NCBI RefSeq assembly: GCF_020283565.1
Contig: NC_060065.1
Span: forward strand, 49,898,409-49,962,408
Source: Trifolium pratense
Lineage: Eukaryota; Streptophyta; Magnoliopsida; Fabales; Fabaceae
Length of the DNA stretch: 64,000 nt
Reading direction: 5' to 3'
The notes beneath the pieces are model-generated. The model did no database searches and had not been told where the DNA came from. It worked only from the letters and a program-made list of their open reading frames with translations. Shown in pieces: positions 45,013 to 56,765 of this stretch; the stretch's first letter is position 1, and every line of letters starts with the position of its first letter. The position numbers and the translations under genes were made by a program.

Positions 45013-45360
45013 TGTTAGAATATTTTCTAATATTTTGTGGACTGCAATCAATTGTGGGTTTTGGTTTTAATAAAAACGGGTTGATGTTGTTGTGATCCAT
45101 TTGATGATGCTTATGCCCGATAATTGTGATCAACAATAATGAGATTTGAACACTAATTCTGATTTGTGTCGAATAAAGTGTAGGCCCAACTCTAGGGTTC
45201 ATGATGGGTGGTATTAGGGTTGAGATCTTTTATATATAAGATTGACTAGGTCCCCTTTGTCGACACACACAAAACACAGTAAGCTCATTTGTGGTTTTAC
45301 CCATCAAACACCTCAAATATCGGAGCAAGTGATCAGACAAAGAAAGACCTTAGTCTAACA
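45013..45360 (+). mobile_element. Probable LTR (348 bp), unpaired
   Basis: It starts TGTTAGAATATT and ends TTAGTCTAACA, so TG...CA with the short inverted TGTTAGA/TCTAACA typical of copia LTRs. A TATA-like ttatatataag is at about 45228. It is followed by tatcagtggttccgatatc, not by a copy of its left flank, so it may be a 5' LTR with the body lost. Confidence 0.5.
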
Positions 45361-45559
45361 TATCAGTGGTTCCGATATCGGCCATTCTGGTAAACATGAT
45401 TGTTGATTAACGAGTTTATATGATTTAAATTCACATGTTTTTTTATCTACTTGGATGATTCAAAATCTCAAAAGATTCTATTTTTTTTTTTTTAATAATA
45501 GTACATGTTAATAACTAGAGGAGTAACATTTTTTGACACTTACTTTTTATAATAGTGTA

Positions 45560-45682
45560 CTTCAGCCGTTTCTTTCTTATTAGGTTCAATGAATAATCAT
45601 TAATGTGTGTGGTGTATATTATAGATCAACACATTGATTATTCTAAAAGTGAATTTTCACTTATAGTAGGAAATGGAGGGAG
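45560..45682. mobile_element. Degenerate Stowaway-like MITE
   Basis: The right end GGAAATGGAGGGAG is intact and the left end is worn. TA lies next to both. The core is 'ggttcaatgaataatcatta' with its inverse. Confidence 0.55.
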
Positions 45683-46289
45683 TACGTTAGAAAAATAAAA
45701 ATTTCTAGTACTCGTGTGTGTTTATAACAATATGTCTTATTTTTATGCATGTGTGCCAAAATAAGAAATTGAAAAAAAAAAATACAAAAGAATAGATGAA
45801 AACATGTGACACGTACACGAAACATATAAGTAATTATATTTTTATAAAATAATAAAATATTACCAAATTTTATGCAATCTAAATATAATAAGTTTTTTTA
45901 ATGAATAATAGATACATAAATGTAATATGAGTTTCGTAAAAATAAAATAAGTGAGGTTAAATTTTACAATACAATCACTTTATATTTTTATCATATATAA
46001 TAGTTATTTTTACGTGACATGCATGATTTAAAGAGTCATATTTAATACATGGTCAAAAATGAAAGAATTATTATTCTTTGCAAGATATATTGATGGGTAC
46101 ATATATAGTTGTTGGTGCTATTTGTTGAGAAAATCAAGACTTTTTGACATGTATATTTTCAACCAACACCAACAATATTTAATATTGAAATGCATGACTA
46201 TAGACATAATACGTTTCGATTCCACCTAGACTAAATGAGTTGACGTAAAAACTCGATTCTGACAATCTTGATTTTTACTATAAAATACA

Positions 46290-46375
46290 TCTTCGATCAC
46301 TATTATAAATAAAAATCATTGAATAGATCAGATACATCAGTTATTCGGTTAATCTAAAAAATATTTTTTGTTTAT
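46290..46375. mobile_element. Remnant of the 'attgaataactgatgtatc' MITE
   Basis: It contains 'cattgaatagatcagataca' and 'tcagttattcggttaatct', one half of the palindrome at 22254. Confidence 0.45.
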
Positions 46376-46426
46376 GACGGTCACCAAAGTGTAAACATTA
46401 ATTAATTAATGACACTAAACAATTTA

Positions 46427-46876
46427 TCATAGCCATAAAGCTCCAGCTTGTTTAAGCAATGGAACCAATTCACCAGAAATATGAGTAGCCATAACACGTT
46501 CCAATCCACCAAACAATTTTCCACCTATAAACACCATTGGAAACTGCACATTAAGATTCCTCTGTTCTGCTTTCCCTTTAATTATTGATTCCAATTCTTT
46601 AGCAACACAAACTTCATCTTTCTCTTCCTCTACCTCATGAATCACAGGGTTAACACCTAGACTCTGTAGAAGCTTTTTCACCACATGAGTCATGCAGCAT
46701 CCATGCCTCCCAATCACTATTAAAGCATTTTCAGAAACCATGTTTAAAATCATCTTTTCTTCTCCTTTGTGTGAAGAAGAATTAGGACTCTCCTTCTTCT
46801 TGTTATAGCAATAATTTTCATTGATGTTACCAAAATTATTGTTGTGTGATGATATGTAAGGAATTGCTTGATGCAT
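46427..46876 (-). CDS. CC-type (class III, ROXY) glutaredoxin with CCMT active site
   Basis: Single exon of 149 residues. An Asn/Ser/Lys-rich N-terminus of about 45 residues precedes the glutaredoxin fold. The active site is GRHGCCMTHVVKK, with Cys 60 and 61. The glutathione-side elements are NVQFPMVFIGGKLFGG. The C-terminus ELVPLLKQAGALWL carries the LxxLL-like and ALWL motifs that ROXY proteins use to bind TGA bZIP factors and TOPLESS-type co-repressors. The family is plant-specific and nuclear/cytosolic, with roles in floral organ, jasmonate and nitrogen responses. The usual CCMC or CCMS site is here CCMT. A downstream Met (residue 42 or 46) could also start the protein, leaving the size of typical members (about 105). 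Confidence 0.92.
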   Translation of the reverse strand: MHQAIPYISSHNNNFGNINENYCYNKKKESPNSSSHKGEEKMILNMVSENALIVIGRHGCCMTHVVKKLLQSLGVNPVIHEVEEEKDEVCVAKELESIIKGKAEQRNLNVQFPMVFIGGKLFGGLERVMATHISGELVPLLKQAGALWL

Positions 46877-47349
46877 GATGTGAGTTTTTTTTTGTTTTTT
46901 GAGAGAGTAGTTAATGGGGTTATGGAGATTGTGAAGAAGAGGGTGTGGATGGAATATAAATAAATAGGAAAAAAAGTGATGAATTAAAATTGAAGGAAGC
47001 TTCTAGTAACATGTGTATTAAGGATACATATTAATATATCTAAACATATAAATTATGCATTTAATACTATGTTAAATACATAAAATTCAATAAAATATTT
47101 CTATATTTATCTTGTTAACTTGTGCATTTAGATACATGTTAACATTTTTTTGTAAATCAAATGTAATTTTTGCGCGTAACTGCAGAGACTAATCCCTCAA
47201 GTTAATTGAGATTCATTCAAGGGGTTGATATTTCCAACAAATGATTCTTCATACACACCGGCCGAGAATCAAACCTAAGACCAAACATTTTATTTTTTAA
47301 CATAAACCAGGCATCATATGCGTGTAAATATATACAAATATAGAGACTA
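46877..47349. other. Upstream of glutaredoxin, no gene
   Basis: AT-rich promoter-side DNA. 47160-47300 has a worn tRNA-like repeat look but no clear boxes. Confidence 0.4.
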
Positions 47350-47358
47350 ATTTTTTAA

Positions 47359-48153
47359 GGCAAATGCTAACCTATGCCCTAAGGGCACATTTTAAGATGC
47401 AATTAATGAACTATTATCTCATTTAATGTGTTTCAAAAATAGTAATAATCAAGTTTATTAATTAAAAGATATGGTCCACAATATTTGTTAATTATTTAAA
47501 TCAATTACAAAGGCAAATTGTGATACCTGCCAACCATCATCATATGATTACACGCGCAACTAAATTATTTTGGTACAAAAGCAGTTTTTTTTTGTCAATT
47601 TTTTTTTTAAGTTGAAAACAAAAAATTAATTTTTTTTACTTAAAAAAATTAAATTATAAGTATTATAAAATTCCAAAACATATTAGCAATTCAAAATCCA
47701 AAATAGTACTAACAATCGTTACCATCACAACATAATACTATAATACTCAGTTTTATTCACCGAAACAAAAAAAAAAACTTAAATGATTAATTAAATCCAA
47801 AAAATAAACACTTAAAATAAATATTTAAATGATTAATTTTTGGTCATATTTTGGATGCATAAAGATATGCTGATTGTTTTTTTTTCTACAATAGGATATC
47901 CTGATTGTTAACAAAACGAAAAAAATTAGATTATTAAGGATGCATATAATGTCAGACGCGTGTAATCATGATGATGATTGGCAAGTATCACAATTTGACT
48001 TTGTAATTGATTTAAATAATTAATAAATATTTGTGGACTATATCTTTTAATTAATAAACTTGATTATTACTATATTTGAAACACATTAAGTGAGATGCTA
48101 GTTCATTAATTACACCTTAAAATGTGCCCTTAGGGCACATGTTAGCGGAACCC
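47359..48153. mobile_element. 795-bp long-TIR element with 9-bp duplication
   Basis: The arms are about 230 bp: left from ggcaaatgctaac...ccctaagggcac, right its inverse gtgcccttagggcac...gttagc. The perfect 9-bp direct repeat attttttaa lies at 47350-47358 and 48154-48162. The interior is AT-rich and non-coding. Mutator-like by duplication length and arm length. Confidence 0.85.
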
Positions 48154-48162
48154 ATTTTTTAA

Positions 48163-49297
48163 ACCTTATGACTTATGAGACATGTTAACATTTTTGTTGA
48201 AGTAATCATTACGTCAATGAGAATTGAGGGAAATAATTAGGATTATTGAATTCAAAGTTAGTACGCGGTGGATGATGGTATTTGGTCATGGTAATGTGTA
48301 GTGGATGACGTTTAAGGTTGTTTGTCTTGAGTCACTTGCTCTGTTTTGTTTGCAATTTGTGTACGTATTCGTTTGGACGGCGCCCAACTTATTATGCTCC
48401 ATGTTTTGTCTTAAATCTGTCTATTTTTTTTCTTCATTATCGATCTCATTGCTGATGGTATAAGATCCTCACAATATGGATGGAGGATATGATTTATTCG
48501 GATCTCACAATGTGGACAATATGATTTATTGGTATCTCACGATACATGTTAACATTTGTCAAAAAAGTAAAGATAATTATTTTTATAAGTGGAAACAATA
48601 ATCGTTTAACTACTGTTCCTAGAGAACTAGTTAAACATGTTAGCTTCAGATTTTGTAATGATTCGGTTAAACACACTAATTAATTTAAGGAAAATATTAA
48701 ATAGTGTTTCTGAGACACTAATTAAGAATCAAATTAACTTAAATTTTATATTTTTTTTATAAGCAACTTAATTTTATATAGTAAACCTTTTAAAAATGTA
48801 AAAAATACTTTTTTAATATAAATTTTTTGTTTTTTTTATTTTCTTAATTAGCCTCAGAAGCATTAGTTAACATAACACTTTATTTTATTTTATTTTTTGT
48901 TTTGATTACATTACAAAATTTTCGCTGTCATTAATAATAATTAATCTCCATCTATCGTGGATTTTCCTCTCCAAATAATTTTCTGATACGCATAGAATAG
49001 CATAGCATGACACTTTATTTAATAGTATTTAGTTGCATTTTAGGTAAATTAATATTAGGTCGGTGACAGAAGATGAGTAAGTGTGACATCAGCAGCATTT
49101 CATGATGCATGGTATCCATGTGGCAAGGCAAGGATAATGCTTCACGACTTATGACATCAAACATGTAGATGAGTAACACTTAACAACCAATTTGGGCCAC
49201 TAGAGTTGGAACACGTCCTCCAAAAGCTTAGAGAGGATACCGTAATGGCCGCGCTGGAAACCTTCCGTACGGCCCCACCTCTAGGTTAAAACTTAAA
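48163..49297. other. Intergenic, no feature seen
   Basis: AT-rich. No recognisable domain, RNA or repeat terminus. Confidence 0.4.
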
Positions 49298-49594
49298 ACC
49301 CTGTTTGATATGCAAAATATAAATACCGAACAGAATTATACAAGGTAATATAAGACAGAACATCATAAGACAAATGTGTTGAACAAATTTTATCTTTGTA
49401 TGATGTTTGGTGTTCAAAAAGTTATTTTGGTATTTTAGACAACTTGTGCAGAAGATAAAAAGTTGTCCCGTAATTCAGTGGGGGACAAGAATTCCCAGTT
49501 TTTCCTGTCTCAAGAACAATTTTGATATTAAACATAGTACAACTGAAGTTGTCTTGTCCAATCCCTTATTTTTTTTAGCAAATCAAACGCACCC
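49298..49594. mobile_element. Harbinger/Tourist-like MITE, copy 2
   Basis: It lines up along its length with 37472-37798 ('gcaaaatataaatac', 'ttattttggtattttagaca', 'gggggacaagaatt') and ends AATCAAACGCACCC followed by TTA. The left end is worn (ACCCTGTTTGAT). Confidence 0.7.
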
Positions 49595-50407
49595 TTATTG
49601 AACTACTCTACTTAAAAAAGAAAAATATTGGATCTATTTTTAAAGCGTAAGATACATTGATTTTATCTAATGAAAAAGTGAAGGTTTAATAGTGTAAAAA
49701 AGAAATATTAAATTTTTTAACTTAATCAAATTTCTCGATTCAAGCCCTGACTTGAATATGCAATAGTGCTAAAATTCTTAAGGTATTAGTATTACTGAAT
49801 AAATAACAAAAACCATGGACGATAATTTGGGACCGTAACTAGGATTAGGAAATTCTTAAATTTCAATTTGAAAGTATATATAGTTCATGGAAACAAGCTT
49901 TTCCTTATTTCCTATTCAATTCTCGAAACACCCAAACACTCCATAAGCACAACTCTAGATGTTACGGACATACACTTTGCAGTTTGCTTGCAGTTTATAT
50001 AATCATGATATATTTCAAAATCATAGGGTAAAAGCACTAACAAGTATAGGCCAAATAGTGCAGGCAACACATGACCTAATGGAAGATGTAACGATGATAT
50101 AACAAACAAAACTTTTAGTAGTTGAATACATTGTCTAACTCATTGGTAAAGTTTTGCAGCGCCAATATAAATTTCAACAATCCAACTTATTTCAGTAGCT
50201 GAAGGTATTTCATTTTATGCAACGTGAATCATTTGTTTGGGTTTTGGACGGTCCCTCTCCCGATTAACAAGGATGTCATTGAGTTTGACAGTTCATTCCA
50301 ATTATATCAGAATTTCGGAGACTTTTCAAGAAAAATTACATCCTTAAAACCAATAATTTTATACTTGAAAATTAAAGAGAACCATAAACAGAAACAGATT
50401 AACCAGC

Positions 50408-53291
50408 TCACTTTCTGGCAGGCTCCAAATTCATCTCTTGAAGGTTCAGCAAAAGATCACTTGAATTCAAGTAAACCTTGTTTCCTGCATTCGATATAGT
50501 ATGTGCAATCTCTCTAGCAGCTTCTATCTTCCTCAGTGTGATGAAAGCTGGATTGTTGGCAATGGCTTCTCCGATCAGTTGGGCACTTTTAGCTTCTCCC
50601 TGTTGATTTGTAAGAAAGGTCAGCGGGGAACTATTCATTTAATTTTAAAAACAAACATTAAACTTGACAGGCAGATTTACGAACAAAGATATTTGTTAGT
50701 CGTTACCAAAGATAAATCCCACGTCATGATCAAGAGAAAAATTAAAGATATCGTGAGTTTTGGGGCTAGATAGACGTAACACCTTTTCCAATTGTATTCA
50801 AGTTTCAACGTTGAAAATATAAAAATAGCAGAAACTTGTGCCAAGCACCACCAAAGCAGTAACTTCATAAGTATTAACAGTTTCTTCTTACCACTGCTCT
50901 AATTATAGCACTTCTCTTGTCTTGCTCAGCTTTTTCCACAACAAACTTAGCCCTCTCAGCTTCTTGTGCAGCCACCTGCTTGGCTTCAATTGCAGCAGTA
51001 AACTCTCTGCCAAAGGTCAGACTAGTAATTGACACATCATCAAGAGCAATATTGAAGTTAGCTGCCCTCTCGGTCAGAATCTTCCGGATTTCACGACTAA
51101 CAGCCTAAAACAAATAGGTCAGTTAATAAGGATAGTAGTTAACTGCATTTAATTTTCTTGACTCCGTGTAAAAAGGGAAATACATACACTAATCTATAAT
51201 TATAACAGTCGTCTACTCATAACATTAATAACTTAATTAGTTAATTTAAAGGTATTTTTGCTTATAATTAAGTCCAGAGTGAGTACCTCTTTGTTGACTA
51301 TTTAATTAACGGTGATGCAAATCAATCAAAACAATATTTACTTTACTCGGTTCATATGAGTTCAAAACAATAAATAACTCTTAGGACATATCATGTGTAT
51401 GTATGTATCCATTGGGATTCTAACAAATATAGAAACAAAAATAATTTAACATCACGAGACAAAAGAAAATGGACAACTTAGCAACAAGCAACCTAGTTTG
51501 AATAATAACTTGAACTTTTATTCAACACACAAACAAGCTTTTCCCCTTACCTCTCGCTGTGTAATAAGCTGGCTGGCATTGTACTGGGCAACCACAGCTT
51601 TCAAAGTTTCATGTATGATCGAAGGTAAAACCCGTTCATTATAATTCTCTCCAAGGGTCCGATAAACTGTAGGTAACTGGCCGGGCAAAGGACGAGTAAG
51701 GACTCGAAGCCCAATTTTGACCTGTAAAGTGTGCATGTGCATTTTAAAGAAAACATCAATATTGCATGTGTTTAAATTTATAAAACATCTATAATATATA
51801 AACATGAGGTACCAGAAATCAGTTTCATAAAGCCAGATATATTTTCCACCTATAAAGTATTAATTAAAACTTCCAACAGTGCCATCCAAATAAATCAGAA
51901 GAGATAGAAATAAGGCATCAAACATCCCCGACTCATGTTGCAGATATTGTATGAGAGTATGGATGCAAATACAGAGGCTAAACATGAAAAGAGACATTGT
52001 AGCTCAGAATAAGAGATTTGATGTGGCATTTTCCATAAGATACTCAGATTTCAACGACCCTCACCAGAGGCTTAATAGCATCAAAAGTTCCCACAGAAAT
52101 CATTTTAAATCACCACACGGGAAAAGATCAAAATATGTTTTCTTCATTTCAGATTTAAAATCTTACCATTTGAACATGAGATATCCAAAATAGCCATTTT
52201 ATGCAATAAAAAAATAGCCAACTAGCAGTTCTGTAAAAACTTTAACAATCCTTTTGTAATTCGGAATCAGCTAAACGGGTACAGAGATTTCTAAATAAAA
52301 GACTTGATTCATTGTTTATCCAAATAACACTATCATTTAAAAGTTTAAATATAACCTAAAATCGGAGAGGTAAAGATGGTAAACACTGTATAAATTTTGA
52401 ATAAATATTTCTAAAAGCTATCACAGTAAGCTCAATAAAATAAGCTGAAAACAGCTTATGGACATGTCATACGCTATTTCTATAAGCTCTTCCAAACAAA
52501 TTCATGTGAAACTGTGAATGCACTTTTTACAATCTGAATGCAGTTCTATTTGTGTTTCACATTCACGGAATGATGCACATAACAGAAAAATGCAGAATGA
52601 TGTCCAGACAGGTAAACAATAACAAAGAAGGGAGGGAAAAATCCATAGAAGCAAATGCTAATTCCTCATAAGAAAACCTCTTCGGTCAATCAAGATGAAA
52701 ACAATAAATATAAGGAATCACATATATGCAATTTCAATTCCAAGAGTACACTACACTAGCTAGGGGACAGGAGACCAAGTTCTAAGAATTTGATATCAAA
52801 GCCATATCCTAATACCGAAATGCAATTCTAATTTCTAAGTAAAAACCATGGAATTACGAATCTAAAAAGTTATTATTTATTATTTACCATCTGGAGATCA
52901 CGACTCCCAGATGTACTCTCGACTAGATGGGGACGTGCACGAACATCATAGATGACTGGTCTCTCAAACCATGGAATTACAAAATGAGTCCCTTCAGGAT
53001 AAACCTGCATATAAAAATCAATAGATTCAACCAAAATCAAGTTACAATCACAACCAAAACACTATAACAATCATCAGCAAGTAATTAACAAATAGAAATC
53101 CAATTATGCAGAGAAACAATGACCTTGTCTTTGACACCGACGACACGATTGAAAACGATAGCTCGGTGTCCTCCTTCAACATTGTAAAGACTGTTAGAAA
53201 CAACATACATACCAATTCCACCAATAATTCCCAATTTCACCAGTGCAGAGGTAGCACCACCACCAGGAACTTTCATGTTCTTGATATTCAT
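50408..53291 (-). CDS. PHB: Mitochondrial prohibitin (PHB2-type in plant PHB1/2/6 group)
   Basis: Five coding exons on the minus strand: 53291-53124, 53004-52888, 51721-51551, 51104-50892 and 50599-50408, all GT-AG and all in phase 0, giving 286 residues. An N-terminal hydrophobic anchor (about 19-36, [17 protein letters not shown]) leads into the PHB domain ([68 protein letters not shown]). A coiled coil follows ([20 protein letters not shown]), then the C-terminal [20 protein letters not shown]. Prohibitins form ring complexes in the inner mitochondrial membrane and act in cristae and protease control. The start [12 protein letters not shown] is preferred because the frame upstream (53307-53315) crosses a 5'UTR splice acceptor. 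The exon 4/5 join gives RAVGEAKSAQ where relatives have RAQGEA or RAEGEA. Confidence 0.93.
52395..52495. repeat. Partial MITE (6893 family) in prohibitin intron
   Basis: 'ataagctgaaaacagcttat' and 'ctatttctataagctcttcc' resemble the arms of 6893-7105. No ends. Confidence 0.4.
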
Positions 53292-53306
53292 TTTTCCTTT
53301 TTCCTC

Positions 53307-53558
53307 ACTAAACACAAATTACAAATCAAACAATTAGCTGAAAATGAAATCGTAACTGCAAACAGCATCAATTACAAGATCCAAATTTCTCACAATTTCC
53401 TACAAAATCGATGAACTTAAAACTATACAAAATTTCTCGGAAACGAATTCAGAAATCGCGGATGGAGAAAATTATAATTGATTTAACCTAATTTTTAGCG
53501 TTTGAAACCCTAGAAGATTCTAGAAACAGAAAATTGAAGAAGTGGAAATGAATATACC
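53307..53558 (-). promoter_or_regulatory. Predicted 5'UTR intron and telo boxes of prohibitin
   Basis: A donor aag|gtatatt (53558/53557) and an acceptor tgtttag|tgagg (53308/53307) fit an intron of about 250 bp in the leader. A telo box AAACCCTA lies inside it at 53505-53512 and an inverted one at 53625-53632. Three site II motifs (TGGGCC/T) are at 53711, 53736 and 53767. Telo box plus site II is a usual combination for genes of mitochondrial or ribosomal biogenesis in proliferating cells. The intron is inferred from splice signals only. Confidence 0.55.
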
Positions 53559-53774
53559 TTAGAAATTGCTTCCGATGAGAGAGAGGAAATAAAATGCGGT
53601 TGTGGGGTTTATGGAGATTTTGAGTAGGGTTTAAACTTTCTGAACAAGAAAAGCGTACGGTTCGGTCTTTCAGGTTCAGCTTCGGGAAAAAGATACTAAG
53701 AGTTTGAATGGGCCTATTGACTGAATCTTTATAGGCCCAATAGAGAATATACCCAAACTAAATATAGCCCAATA

Positions 53775-54521
53775 CTCTTCCTTCTCATAATCACCCCCAC
53801 ATAGATTAAAAGCAAGCCAATTATCTCTCCATAAATTAATCTAGAGATTAATTTTCACACCTCATTAGCCAAATTTCAATCGCTAAATATATGCAAAGTT
53901 TTTTCCAACTTGCTTTAGAATTTTTATTTTTATTGTTTGCTTTAGAATTTGTTCTTTTGCGTAAAACGGGTATTATCTGACTTAAATACAGAAACTGATC
54001 CCTCGAATTTTGTGGATTCAAAAAGAATTTTTATTATTATTTTATTTTGCATTGAATGAAAAACTTCTTGATTCAAAATAACTAGAAACAAGAAATAATT
54101 AAGAAAGATAAATGGTGTGAGCAATTAACATTGACGTATATGTCATGACAGATCATGTATGTGGTGAGTTGTGAGTGTTCCACTAACATGGACTAGCGAC
54201 TAATAACAACTAATATTTAACCTTACAAAAAGATTAGCAGCGCAGTTTATTATTCGTTTATGTTTCATTCGAGCATAACTATTTTACAAATTAATTTAAT
54301 AAAGAACACTATATGTAAAGTAAAGTGTTTAAAACCTTATATTTTTTTTCACCAAACATGTCCTTTAAATCCTTCAAAATATGTAAGACAAGCAATACAT
54401 ACATGTAAAAATAAAAGCATAAATTACATACAAAGAATAAGCCAGGTTCATATGAAATCAAACCCAACAAGAAAAAGGACAAAGAAGAACAAATGAAAAG
54501 TTACATGAAAACAGTTTCTCA
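53775..54521. other. Between prohibitin and FLA genes, no gene
   Basis: Promoter-side DNA of prohibitin on the left; the last 150-200 bp are the probable FLA 3'UTR (minus strand). Confidence 0.45.
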
Positions 54522-55699
54522 TCAAAAAAGAATTCCCATGCAAATCAAACCAAATCCAACAACGAATCCAAATCCAACATTCCTCCCAGCCGCACTATCA
54601 TCCTTCTTAGTAGACGAAGGCGCTGGAGCATCACCTTCAATGGGGCTGCTTGGAGTTTTAGAAGAAGGAGTTTTCGACGATTTAGGAGCCGGAGATGAAT
54701 CCGGAGACTTAGCTCCAAAAAGTTCAGAAGGTAACAAAACCTTGTCCAATTGATAAACAGCCAAAGGAAATTGTTGTCTCAAAGCGTTGTTAATTGGTAC
54801 GGTAACAACTCCAGTAGAAACATTAACTTGATTACCTTGTGAAGTGAAGTGAAGACCCCAAGGACCATCTTTACCAGAAGCTTGTGTTCTAACTGGGTTA
54901 CTAACGGTTAAGAAATCAGAAAGAGAGTAACATTTTGGTGTGACGTGGTAGAGAATGAGTTGAACTTTTTGTTCGTCTGAGAGATCGTTGAGTGCTCCTG
55001 ATATTATATATATATAACCGTTAGTTATACTAGTTAATTGCAAAACTTAATATTAATTATACTAATTAAGATATACCATCCAAAAATACTCTTAAAACAA
55101 TGATAAACATCATCATATATAAAAGAAAAGTTTAAAGTTTAAACATATATTGCGTGAAAAGTAAATAAACATATAAAATATTTGTGTATATGTTAGTGTA
55201 AAAATTATTTTAATAAACTATTTGAGGACAGGTCCCGTGGGACCCAGGATATGATCTTCATCCGCGTGGTCCAAACCACCTACAAGGATATGACTAATTA
55301 GTTATATCCGTTAGTCATCATCCTTGCAGGTAAAAAATTCCTCGTATGTGGGTTCTAAATAGACAATTTTTACCGAAATTTTTACTTACGAATACAAATT
55401 GACATTCCTAAATTAAGTATATTTATATAGCTTATACCTGATGGAAGATTTTGGAAGGCATTGTCCGTTGGGGCGAAGATTGTGAAGCCTTGTGAAGTGG
55501 AATTGAGTTGAGATTGAATTTGAGTGAGTTGTTGAGTTTCATTGAGGAGGCGAATTAGGGTGGTGTATTGGCCAGCTTTATCAAAGATTCCAGTGATGTT
55601 TATTGGGCCTGAAGGTGCTGGTGCTGGTGCTTTTTGTGCTGTTAGAAAGGGAATGAGAGTAAGAAGAATGAGTACAAGAGGTGTAGTAGTGAGTGCCAT
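54522..55699 (-). CDS. FLA: Fasciclin-like arabinogalactan protein (FLA11/12 type)
   Basis: Two exons on the minus strand: 55699-55438 and 54997-54522 (catcag|gtataa, atcag|gagc), giving 245 residues. It has a signal peptide (about 1-21, LTLIPFLTA), an AP-rich glycomodule ([10 protein letters not shown]), and one FAS1 domain with H1 box [12 protein letters not shown] (71-82) and H2-side LILYHVTP. A second Pro/Ser/Thr-rich stretch ([24 protein letters not shown]) and a hydrophobic tail ([19 protein letters not shown]) signal a GPI anchor. Single-FAS1, GPI-anchored FLAs of this group act at the plasma membrane and wall and are linked to secondary-wall cellulose and stem mechanics. Length fits the family (about 240-250). 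An intron splits the FAS1 domain at PSG|ALND. Exact orthologue not assigned. Confidence 0.93.
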
Positions 55700-56429
55700 G
55701 TTGGTAAGTTAGTGAAGGAGAATTAAGATGAGGTTTGGTATGTGTGTGTGTAGAGAGGTGAAGATGTGGTTTTATTTGGACAGGAATATTAATAATAAGC
55801 TAACTTGGTTGATAATTTGTTGGCATGAGCTGGCTCAAGGCTTGCATATATGAAAATATATTCTCTTAGTTGACAAATGAATGAGAAAATTCACCAAAAA
55901 AAAAAAATCACACCAAAGTTTTACAATAAAGAATGAAGTTTAATTAACACTTTGGTGTTATGAAAAAGAGTTTAACATTTGGATGCAATGATAGGAATTA
56001 GGAAATTACATGTTGTGTTATACTATTCAAGTTGGGATAAAGTCAAGCTTAATTTGTCTTGGTTGATTGCATTATATGGAAATGGAATAATATATTCATG
56101 CATTATTGTTTTGTTGATCAAAGAAAAAGTGTCTCTTCCCACCCACCTTTTTCCATGTACTCTGTTTTGGTATGTGCTATACTCTTTATTAGAAAGGATA
56201 TATATTGTTTTGAAGCTTAATTTACATGGTCATGTAAAAAAGTTATTTATTCCTTCATCATAATCATGAAATCTTGTGAATTTTTTATTTTTGGTTAGGT
56301 GATCTTATGAAAATTATTATAGATTCTAGTTAATATTGACCCGAAAAAAGAATACACTTCCCCTATCCCACATAAAATTAACAAGTCATTTTAGAAAGAA
56401 AAAATTTAATTGGAGGGGTATCCATCTCG
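55700..56429. other. Upstream of FLA, no gene recognised
   Basis: The plus-strand open frame at 55979-56263 has no domain. A (gt)n-like 'tgtgtgtgtgt' lies in the FLA leader at about 55741. Confidence 0.4.
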
Positions 56430-56765
56430 CGCGACTATGATCGGTGGAAGTGGGAGTTGGAACCGTCGGACATCTTTATAGTCAAATCTCTTTATTTGGT
56501 TCTTTATGATTTAATTCTCACTCCTAGTGATTTAGATGAGGTTAAGCATAGAAGAAATTGTGCGTTATTTGGAAGAGTTATGCTCCATCGAAGGTTAAAA
56601 AAATGTTCTTGCCAATTATTATTTCATCTCTTTCCAAATAGAGGAAATCTTTCAAAAGGGGATGTTATTAACCTATAGTATCGGAGGCCGATTGTGTTTG
56701 TTGTTCGGATTTGAAGGAGGACGAAGATCATCTTTTTTATACTTGTAATTTTTCTTGGTTTTCAC
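56430..56765 (+). pseudogene. LINE zf-RVT fragment
   Basis: The plus strand reads WKWELEPSDIFIVKSLYLVL, then CSCQLLFHLFPNRGNLSKGD in a second frame, then EADCVCCSDLKEDEDHLFYT and CNFSWF in a third. This is the zinc-binding zf-RVT domain that follows reverse transcriptase in plant LINEs (CxxC ... EDHLFFxC). Frame changes and stops show decay. Nothing before or after continues the element. Confidence 0.75.

Noticed and set aside
49912..50109. 65-residue minus-strand frame
   Set aside because: Hydrophobic low-complexity, no conserved features, lies past the prohibitin 3' end.
53289..53315. Longer prohibitin N-terminus (MFSEEKGK...)
   Set aside because: The first bases lie across a tttag acceptor, the frame starts with GTG, and relatives begin near MNxxNMKVP-like sequence.
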